From the NCBI GenBank assembly GCA_002448975.1, contig DKBO01000116.1, positions 4,326 to 10,500 of the forward strand: DNA of 6,175 nucleotides. The letters are read 5' to 3'. Position 1 is the first letter of the stretch. Every line of letters starts with the position of its first letter. The notes under the pieces were generated by a model. It had not been told where the DNA came from. It searched no databases and saw only the letters and a list, made by a program, of their open reading frames with translations. The position numbers and the translations under genes are program-made. This document shows positions 1 to 5,210 of this stretch, piece after piece. This DNA is from Nitrospiraceae bacterium UBA6898 (GTDB lineage Bacteria > Nitrospirota > Thermodesulfovibrionia > Thermodesulfovibrionales > UBA6898).

Positions 1-90
1 CGTCCCGGAGGTGGCAACCGTCCTGGTGACCGTCCCGGAGGAGGCAACCGCCCTGGTGACCGTCCCGGAGGAGGCAACCGCCCTGGTGGC
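1..90 (+). repeat. 30-bp tandem repeat, 3 copies, inside the DUF3300-type gene
   Basis: Three head-to-tail 30-bp units occupy 1-30, 31-60 and 61-90. They differ only at a few bases: GGT/GGA in the fourth codon, CGT/CGC in the seventh, and GAC/GGC at the end of the third copy. Each unit encodes ten residues of the RPGGGNRPGD type, so copy number can change without shifting the frame. The array may extend upstream of the window. Confidence 0.93.
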
Positions 91-558
91 GGAGAGCCCG
101 GTAAGCCCACTCATTATGCTGGCGAGGGGAATAAGTCAGACTGGAAGCACAACCCAGAGCATCGCAAAGGGGTCTCCTATCGGGATCAGGCTACTGCCCA
201 GAAGTATGACAGGGCGGCTTCATCTGATAAGGTGAAGGCACGGGAAAACTTCCGTGGACGTGCTGAATCCGGCAGACAGGACATTGCGCGCGGAGGTGCT
301 GACCAATTCAAGGGTCGTCAGTCCAACAGTCAGCGTGGCGCTCAAAAAATGGATCGTGGCAATGTTTCACCACGTCAGACGAATCGCGGAAGCGCATTCA
401 GCGACATGGACAGGGGCGGAAAGGCAACACGCGACATCAGCAGCCGCGGCAATTCCAGCAGGCAGAGCATGTCATCAAGAAGCCGCGGCGGAGGATCACA
501 GGGCGGCGGCGGATCACGCGGTGGCGGCGGATCACGCGGTGGCGGCGGCAGGAGGTAG
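1..558 (+). CDS. DUF3300-type protein, C-terminal part (5' end outside window)
   Basis: The frame is open from the first base to the TAG at 556-558, giving 185 codons of a gene that begins upstream. It starts with three copies of the decapeptide RPGGGNRPGD (the first and third slightly varied). Next comes a conserved-looking stretch, SDWKHNPEHRKGVSYRDQA, at about codons 46-64, then a low-complexity tail rich in Gly, Arg, Ser and Gln with many RG/RGG steps, ending in three GS(R/Q)GGG units. The WKHNPEHR-GV-YRD block is what I recall from the C-terminal region of DUF3300 proteins (the family of E. coli YacH). The following DUF2950 gene, a frequent partner, supports the call. The DUF3300 domain itself would lie upstream, so this rests on the tail and the context. 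The tail is probably disordered. Function is unknown; export is usual in the family but cannot be seen here. Any Met codon inside this stretch (for example 232) is internal, not a start. Confidence 0.72.
   Translation, partial: RPGGGNRPGDRPGGGNRPGDRPGGGNRPGGGEPGKPTHYAGEGNKSDWKHNPEHRKGVSYRDQATAQKYDRAASSDKVKARENFRGRAESGRQDIARGGADQFKGRQSNSQRGAQKMDRGNVSPRQTNRGSAFSDMDRGGKATRDISSRGNSSRQSMSSRSRGGGSQGGGGSRGGGGSRGGGGRR
493..546 (+). repeat. 18-bp tandem repeat, 3 copies, coding for GS(R/Q)GGG
   Basis: Units at 493-510, 511-528 and 529-546. The second and third copies are identical, and the first differs at a few bases, giving Gln for Arg. The repeats form the glycine-rich C-terminus of the DUF3300-type protein, immediately before GRR and the stop codon. 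Confidence 0.92.
550..555 (+). promoter_or_regulatory. Ribosome binding site of the DUF2950 gene, inside the upstream gene
   Basis: A perfect AGGAGG lies 5 nt before the ATG at 561. It is formed by the last two sense codons (AGG AGG, Arg-Arg) of the upstream gene, whose stop falls between the site and the start. This supports 561 as the start and suggests translational coupling. Confidence 0.85.
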
Positions 559-560
559 CG

Positions 561-1574
561 ATGAAAACATATTGGTCATCAATACAAGAAAGCGCAAGGG
601 AGAAGAGGACGATGAATCCAGAAATGAATGATAAAGAATGTGCTGCGCTCTCCGTGCTTCGATTTTTCGCAGCAGCAGTTGTGGTCATGGTCCTGACCTT
701 TGCCGGAATGATGAGCGCCGATGCAGCGGTCAAGCAGAAGGGCTTTGCTTCTGCTGAAGAGGCGGTGAAGGCTTTTATTTCCGCGCTGAGGTCCAATGAC
801 AACAAGGAACTGTTGGCAATCTTCGGCCCGACAGCAGAGGAGCTGATCTCTTCGGGAGACCCTGTCGTAGACAAACAACGGAATGAGAGATTTGTCAGCA
901 GATTTGACCAAAAGAACAGCCTGAGCAAAGAAGGGAACAAGATGGTCCTTATCATCGGAGAAGAGGAGTGGCCCTTTTCCATCCCGCTCGTACAAAAAAA
1001 CTCCCAGTGGTTTTTTGACACAAAAGCCGGCAAGGAGGAGATCCTGAACCGCAGGATCGGTGACAACGAGTTGAACACCATCCAGACCATGCTCGCTATT
1101 GTGGACGCAGAACGGGAATATGCCATGAAGAACCACGATGGCGACGGCATCCTTGAGTACGCTGGGAAATTCGGAAGCGATCCCGGAAAGAAGAACGGCC
1201 TGTACTGGGAGACAAAGGAAGGTGAGGAGCCGAGCCCTCTTGGCGAGTTTGTGGTAAACGCACGGGCCGAGGGATATATCAACAAAGGAACGAAGGACAA
1301 TCCTGTGCCGTTCCAAGGCTACTATTTCCGGATGCTGAAGAAGCAGGGCAAGCACGCTCCGGGAGGGTCCTACGACTATGTTGTTAAGGGAAAACAGATC
1401 GGCGGATTTGCCGTGGTTGCCTTTCCGGCAACGTATGGCAACTCCGGGGTCATGACCTTCGTGGTGAATCACGAAGGCGTGATATATGAGAAAGACCTTG
1501 GCAGGGATACAGCGAAGATTGCGAAGGCGATGACGGCCTATAATCCCGACAAGACCTGGAAGACGGCTGAGTAG
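561..1574 (+). CDS. Exported DUF2950 family protein
   Basis: A complete gene of 337 codons. After a long N-region there is a hydrophobic segment at about residues 35-51 and a likely signal peptidase site after Ala55 (A53-D54-A55), so the mature protein should be periplasmic or otherwise exported. The remainder matches DUF2950 as I know it: the FASAEEAVKAF start at about 62-72, SSGDPV at 97-102, GKEEILNRRIG at 157-167, and the C-terminal YGNSGVMTFVVNHEG block followed by YEKDLG at 292-314. The family has no known biochemical role. Start 561 is chosen for its perfect AGGAGG and 2-nt distance from the preceding stop. An in-frame ATG at 612, preceded by AGAGGA, would give a more ordinary signal peptide and a 320-residue protein and cannot be excluded. 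The gene probably forms an operon with the upstream DUF3300-type gene. Confidence 0.9.
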   Translation: MKTYWSSIQESAREKRTMNPEMNDKECAALSVLRFFAAAVVVMVLTFAGMMSADAAVKQKGFASAEEAVKAFISALRSNDNKELLAIFGPTAEELISSGDPVVDKQRNERFVSRFDQKNSLSKEGNKMVLIIGEEEWPFSIPLVQKNSQWFFDTKAGKEEILNRRIGDNELNTIQTMLAIVDAEREYAMKNHDGDGILEYAGKFGSDPGKKNGLYWETKEGEEPSPLGEFVVNARAEGYINKGTKDNPVPFQGYYFRMLKKQGKHAPGGSYDYVVKGKQIGGFAVVAFPATYGNSGVMTFVVNHEGVIYEKDLGRDTAKIAKAMTAYNPDKTWKTAE

Positions 1575-1824
1575 CATATCTGCTCTGAGTGTGGTACATG
1601 GAGCAGGGCAGGCCACAAAAGCAGCAGGCAGCGCCCAGGATTACTGACATGACGGCGATAGGATGAAAATTGCCGGAGTGTTGCCGGCCTCTCAGGCTGT
1701 TCAACTTATGTTGCGGGGCCGGGGTGACTTGGGGTTGGTCCCGCCGATGACAGCCAGCGGCCGTTGATGGTTGTTATTGATAGTCATCATATTTCGTTGA
1801 ACCGGCAACGTATGTCAAAGAGGA

Positions 1825-1846
1825 CAACTCGTAATTATACGAGTTG
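1825..1846. repeat. Perfect 9-bp inverted repeat (hairpin or operator)
   Basis: Arms CAACTCGTA (1825-1833) and TACGAGTTG (1838-1846) are exact reverse complements around a 4-nt centre, ATTA. The right arm runs into GTTGCAAC (1843-1850), another short palindrome, so an alternative pairing is possible. The following bases, CAACTTTCCCC, lack a real T run, so it is not a typical intrinsic terminator. It could be a regulator-binding site or a leader hairpin about 160 bp upstream of the rhodanese start. Confidence 0.7.
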
Positions 1847-1923
1847 CAACTTTCCCCATTATGTGATGAAATTGACCTCAAGAGGTTGCTTTCTACGCGA
1901 TAAATGACGAAGTGCTGAACCTG

Positions 1924-1951
1924 TTACGAACGTGTAATGTATTGCCATAAT
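1924..1951 (+). promoter_or_regulatory. Possible weak sigma-70-type promoter for the rhodanese gene
   Basis: CATAAT at 1946-1951 matches the -10 consensus at five of six positions. The element 16 bp upstream, TTACGA at 1924-1929, matches the -35 box poorly (three of six), so an activator might be needed. Transcription would start about 45-50 nt before the ATG at 2006. This is inferred from position and base pattern only. Confidence 0.22.
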
Positions 1952-1990
1952 GCGTAATGACGAATTCGCGCAGGGAATTAAGATCAGAAT

Positions 1991-1998
1991 AAGGAGGA
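1991..1998 (+). promoter_or_regulatory. Ribosome binding site of the rhodanese gene
   Basis: AAGGAGGA, complementary to the 16S rRNA tail over its whole length, lies 7 nt before the ATG at 2006. It fixes the start and suggests efficient translation. Confidence 0.88.
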
Positions 1999-2005
1999 CG
2001 ATATC

Positions 2006-2509
2006 ATGAGAATCGGGTATGAGAGATTTGTTGTTGTTGCACTAATCCTGGTCTTGGCAGTACCTGCGTATGCCCTTGTCTCTGCGGATACGGCAACTAA
2101 GTTCAGCGATATCCTGTTACAGGCACCTGCCGCAAACCACTGGCAGGTCAAGGCAGACGACGTCTATGGATGGATGCAGGCAAAGAAGACCGACTTTGTC
2201 ATTATTGATGTGCGGCCCACCCCCCCAGGACAGCAGGGCGGCAAAATACCCGGAGCTATGTATATTCCCTACAATGAGATTCTGAAGGCCGGGAATCTCA
2301 AGAAGCTCCCCAAGGACAAGAAGGTGATCCTCGCCTGTGTGACGGGACAGACGCAAAACCTGCCCGTGCTCGTTCTGCGGGCGCTGGGCTATGATGCCTA
2401 TACCATGTCATTCGGTCACGCGGCATGGATAAAAGGATATATGGGTGCGAACTTCATGCAGCAGGCGATCCAGAATGCCGGAGAAAAAAACTTCCCGGTG
2501 GAGCAGTAG
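2006..2509 (+). CDS. Exported single-domain rhodanese-like protein
   Basis: A complete gene of 167 codons. Residues 1-23 form a signal peptide: Arg2 and Arg7, a hydrophobic core at about 8-20, and an A21-Y22-A23 cleavage motif. The protein therefore probably acts in the periplasm. One rhodanese domain spans about 46-150. It has the strand and turn FVIIDVR (Asp68, Arg70), the GKIPGAMYIPY segment at 79-89 (Lys80 where His is common), and the catalytic loop CVTGQTQ at 111-117, with Cys111 as the expected persulfide-carrying residue. It ends with a GHAAWIKGY element at 137-145. Such proteins move sulfane sulfur from thiosulfate or a persulfide to a thiol acceptor. The natural substrate is unknown, and the loop lacks the Arg found in many thiosulfate sulfurtransferases. 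The gene has its own strong ribosome binding site and lies in gaps of 431 bp and 160 bp, so it may be transcribed alone. No link to the glycogen genes downstream is evident. Confidence 0.88.
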   Translation: MRIGYERFVVVALILVLAVPAYALVSADTATKFSDILLQAPAANHWQVKADDVYGWMQAKKTDFVIIDVRPTPPGQQGGKIPGAMYIPYNEILKAGNLKKLPKDKKVILACVTGQTQNLPVLVLRALGYDAYTMSFGHAAWIKGYMGANFMQQAIQNAGEKNFPVEQ

Positions 2510-2516
2510 AGAACGA

Positions 2517-2549
2517 GCATCGAAGCAGGCATCCGATAGCCTTTTCTTT
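2517..2549 (+). terminator. Possible weak intrinsic terminator after the rhodanese gene
   Basis: GCATCG (2517-2522) can pair with CGATAGC (2534-2540), leaving one bulged A and an 11-nt loop. The pyrimidine run CTTTTCTTT follows directly. The stem is short and imperfect; an alternative stem AGGC/GCCT (2527-2530, 2539-2542) uses the same T run. The position, just after a stop codon, is right. Confidence 0.3.
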
Positions 2550-2653
2550 GCTCTGGAGATGTCAGTACCCCGGCGTTCCAAGTCCTTTGCTGTTTGATGT
2601 GAATGGCATGTGCTAAATTTTTCGTGGGGGCAGAGTTTTTTATTAAGCAATTT

Positions 2654-2663
2654 GAAGAAGGGA
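2654..2663 (+). promoter_or_regulatory. Ribosome binding site that decides the glgP start
   Basis: GAAGAAGGGA lies 6 nt before the ATG at 2670. The longer frame that opens at a GTG at 2610 has no comparable purine-rich site upstream, and its extra 20 residues do not resemble phosphorylase. This favours 2670. Confidence 0.7.
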
Positions 2664-2669
2664 TACATT

Positions 2670-5171
2670 ATGGCCAGGAAATCTGTAAAAGACCGTGCAT
2701 CAACCGCTGCCGAAGCCTGCGAAAATGCCCGGACAGGGACGAGCGCTGCTTTATTGAAACAGGCGGTCCTCGACAATCTCAACTATGTCCAGGGACGGGT
2801 CCCGGAACTCGCCACGCCGAACGACTGGTACATGGCAGTTGCCTATACGGTGCGGGACCGGATGCTTGAAAAATTTATCCGCGCGCTCAGGGGGCTCAAG
2901 AATCCAAAGGTAAAGCTTGCCAGCTACCTCTCGGCAGAGTTCCTCATGGGACCGCACCTGGGCAACAATCTCCTGAATCTGGGGATCACTGACCAGGTCC
3001 GGGAGGCGGTAAAGGAACTTGGCCTGGAACTGGACGATCTGCTGGAGCAGGAGGAAGAGCCGGGGCTTGGCAACGGCGGCCTCGGCAGGCTGGCCGCCTG
3101 CTACATGGACTCCCTTGCATCCCTGAACGTGCCGGCCATCGGATATGGTATCCGGTATGAGTTCGGTATCTTTGATCAGGAGATTCGTGATGGCTGGCAG
3201 GTCGAAAAGACTGACAAATGGCTCCACCTGGGCAATCCGTGGGAGATATGCAGGCCCGAGACCTCCTATTATGCGAATTTCGGCGGTCATACGGAGCAGT
3301 ATCGTGATGACAACGGAGCGTTCAGGGTCCGCTGGGTACCCCATCGCGTGGTCAGAGGCGTAGCATATGATACCCCTGTCTCCTCCTACCGTAACGATAT
3401 GGTGGACCTGCTCAGGCTCTGGAAGTCAGAGGCAGTCGAGACCTTCGATTTCCAGGCATTCAATGTCGGCGACTACTACAAGGCGGTGGACGAGAAGGTC
3501 ATCTCCGAGACGGTGAGCAAGGTCCTCTATCCGAATGACGAACCGGAAATCGGCAAGACCCTCCGCCTGGCACAGCAGTATTTCTTCGTCTCCTGCTCGC
3601 TTCAGGACATGATCCACATCCATCTCCTGCGGGGGAAGAGTCTTGAGACATTTCATGAGAGCTTTGCCGTTCAACTCAATGATACCCATCCATCCATCGC
3701 AGTTGCCGAACTGATGCGGCTCCTCCTTGACGAGCATTTAATGGACTGGGACAGGGCGTGGAAGATAACCCACCAGACCATGGCCTATACCAACCATACC
3801 CTGCTGCCCGAGGCCCTCGAAAAATGGCCCCTTCCGCTCTTCAGCCGTACGCTCCCCCGGCACCTGGAGATTATCTACGAGATCAACCGCAGATTCCTCG
3901 ATGAAGTCCGTCTCCGGTATCCCGGTGATGACGGACGGGTTGCCCGTCTGTCGATCATTGATGAGAATGGAGACAAGTACGTCCGCATGGCCCATCTCGC
4001 CTCTGTGGGGAGCCACCGGATAAACGGCGTGGCAGCGCTGCATACCGACCTCCTCACCAAAACCGTGCTGAAGGACCTGTATGACTTCTTCCCCAAACGT
4101 TTCGTGAATGTAACGAACGGCGTGACCCCGCGGCGCTGGATAGCCCTGTCCAATCCTGGACTCACAGACCTGCTCACCAAGAAGATCGGCGACGGGTGGG
4201 TCAAGCATTTTGAAGAGGAGATCAGGAAGATCGAGCCCTTTGCTGAGGACCAGGCCTTTCGGACAGCATGGGCGAAGATCAAGCGCAGTAACAAGTCCAG
4301 GCTTGCCGCGATCATAAAAGAAAAGACGGGTGTTGTGCCGAACCCCGCTTCTCTCTTTGACATACAGGTGAAGCGGATCCACGAGTACAAGCGTCAGCAC
4401 CTGAACGTGCTCCACATCATCACATTATACAATCGCATCAAGAAAACACCCGGACAGGACATTGTCCCCCGCACCTTTATCTTTGGAGGAAAGGCTGCAC
4501 CGGGCTATTTCATGGCGAAAAGGATCATTAAACTCATCAATTCAGTCGGGGATGTGGTGAACAACGATCCTGATGTTGCCGGAAGACTGAAGGTTGTCTT
4601 CTTCCCGGATTTCAACGTGAAGAATGCTCACCACATCTATCCCGCCGCGGATCTCTCTGAGCAGATATCAACTGCCGGGAAAGAGGCCTCAGGCACGGGG
4701 AACATGAAATTTTCCATGAACGGCGCCCTTACTATCGGTACCCTTGACGGCGCCAATGTAGAGATCAGGGAAGAGGTCGGTCCGGAGAACTTCTTCCTCT
4801 TCGGCTTAACTGCCGGGGAGGTCCATGATCTGAAGGTCAGGGGCTATGATCCCCGGAGCTATTACGAATCAAACCCGCACCTCCGGGAGGCGATGGACCA
4901 GATCGGCTCCGGCCATTTCTCGCAGGGTGACAAGGAACTATTCAGACCCCTGGTGGACAACCTCCTGAACCACGATCCGTTCCTGCTCCTGGCAGACTAT
5001 CAGTCCTATATCGACTGTCAGGACCAGGTTAGTGAGGCATACCGTGATCAGGATGGCTGGGTGCGCATGTCTGTCCTGAACGTTGCCCGCACGGGAAAGT
5101 TTTCCTCTGACCGCTCCATCGCCGAGTACTGCAAGAACATCTGGAAGATAAAACCGGTCAAAGGGAAATAA
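2670..5171 (+). CDS. glgP: Glycogen/maltodextrin phosphorylase
   Basis: A complete gene of 833 codons, the usual length for the family (GT35). The enzyme removes glucose from the non-reducing ends of alpha-1,4-glucan chains with inorganic phosphate, releasing glucose 1-phosphate; it is cytoplasmic and uses pyridoxal phosphate. Visible landmarks are the glycine-rich loop GLGNGGLGRLAACYMDSLA from residue 132, NDTHPS at 337-342, YTNHTLLPEALEKW with His376 (the counterpart of rabbit muscle His377), and VKRIHEYKRQ with Lys568, Arg569 and Lys574 near the cofactor phosphate. The cofactor motif EASGTGNMKF at 672-681 has the Schiff-base Lys680. From Lys568 to Lys680 these positions carry the same numbers as in the rabbit enzyme. 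The N-terminus lacks the RKQIS phosphorylation site of the muscle enzyme, so control by phosphorylation is not expected. Start 2670 is chosen on the ribosome binding site. glgX follows after 39 nt, so the two are probably one operon. Sequence alone does not separate glycogen from maltodextrin preference (GlgP versus MalP); the glgX neighbour favours glycogen. Confidence 0.96.
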   Translation: MARKSVKDRASTAAEACENARTGTSAALLKQAVLDNLNYVQGRVPELATPNDWYMAVAYTVRDRMLEKFIRALRGLKNPKVKLASYLSAEFLMGPHLGNNLLNLGITDQVREAVKELGLELDDLLEQEEEPGLGNGGLGRLAACYMDSLASLNVPAIGYGIRYEFGIFDQEIRDGWQVEKTDKWLHLGNPWEICRPETSYYANFGGHTEQYRDDNGAFRVRWVPHRVVRGVAYDTPVSSYRNDMVDLLRLWKSEAVETFDFQAFNVGDYYKAVDEKVISETVSKVLYPNDEPEIGKTLRLAQQYFFVSCSLQDMIHIHLLRGKSLETFHESFAVQLNDTHPSIAVAELMRLLLDEHLMDWDRAWKITHQTMAYTNHTLLPEALEKWPLPLFSRTLPRHLEIIYEINRRFLDEVRLRYPGDDGRVARLSIIDENGDKYVRMAHLASVGSHRINGVAALHTDLLTKTVLKDLYDFFPKRFVNVTNGVTPRRWIALSNPGLTDLLTKKIGDGWVKHFEEEIRKIEPFAEDQAFRTAWAKIKRSNKSRLAAIIKEKTGVVPNPASLFDIQVKRIHEYKRQHLNVLHIITLYNRIKKTPGQDIVPRTFIFGGKAAPGYFMAKRIIKLINSVGDVVNNDPDVAGRLKVVFFPDFNVKNAHHIYPAADLSEQISTAGKEASGTGNMKFSMNGALTIGTLDGANVEIREEVGPENFFLFGLTAGEVHDLKVRGYDPRSYYESNPHLREAMDQIGSGHFSQGDKELFRPLVDNLLNHDPFLLLADYQSYIDCQDQVSEAYRDQDGWVRMSVLNVARTGKFSSDRSIAEYCKNIWKIKPVKGK

Positions 5172-5197
5172 GGTGAGAATAAAAAAACATCCAGTTC

Positions 5198-5203
5198 AAG
5201 GAA
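5198..5203 (+). promoter_or_regulatory. Ribosome binding site of glgX
   Basis: AAGGAA lies 7 nt before the ATG at 5211, supporting that start over the next in-frame ATG at 5220. No terminator-like hairpin occurs in the 39-nt gap after glgP, which fits co-transcription. Confidence 0.65.
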
Positions 5204-5210
5204 CTCTGTA

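Larger units (their letters stand above)
1575..2005. other. 431-bp gap without a convincing gene
   Basis: No open frame here has both a ribosome binding site and a protein I recognise. The first part (to about 1760) is GC-rich with a short dyad, GCCGG at 1672-1676 against CCGGC at 1684-1688, not followed by a T run, so no clear terminator ends the DUF2950 operon. The second part is visibly richer in A+T. It holds a CGTTG/CAACG dyad (1795-1799 and 1806-1810), the strong inverted repeat at 1825-1846, a tight ACCTC/GAGGT dyad (1875-1879 and 1882-1886), and a promoter-like stretch near 1924-1951. It most likely contains the promoter and 5' leader of the rhodanese gene. Confidence 0.6.

Noticed and set aside
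1..90. The 30-bp repeats as part of a CRISPR array
   Set aside because: The units are directly adjacent with no spacers, and they lie in an open coding frame.
11..235. Short open frame reading the 30-bp repeats as LVTVPEEATA units
   Set aside because: It is the repeat array in a different frame. The frame that continues into the WKHNPEHR block and ends next to the DUF2950 ribosome binding site is the real one.
254..631. Open frame on the + strand overlapping the DUF3300-type gene and the start of the DUF2950 gene
   Set aside because: It reads the glycine-rich repeats in another frame, giving a low-complexity Ala/His/Asp product, and has no convincing ribosome binding site.
579..1616. Long open frame (345 codons) on the minus strand opposite the DUF2950 gene, and another at 437-1300
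   Set aside because: Both lie antisense to a gene with recognised family motifs. Their translations have no recognisable domain and odd composition, and are best seen as shadows of the codon bias on the + strand.
1872..1877. TTGACC as a -35 box
   Set aside because: It matches the consensus at five of six positions, but no acceptable -10 box lies 16-18 bp downstream; the nearest, GATAAA at 1899, is 21 bp away.
2610..2669. GTG at 2610 as the start of glgP, adding 20 residues
   Set aside because: There is no good ribosome binding site before it, the extra residues do not look like phosphorylase, and ATG 2670 has GAAGAAGGGA at the right distance.
3738..4415. Minus-strand open frame of 225 codons opposite glgP
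   Set aside because: It is fully inside a well-supported phosphorylase gene, has no recognisable domain, and fits the shadow pattern of a GC-rich coding strand.
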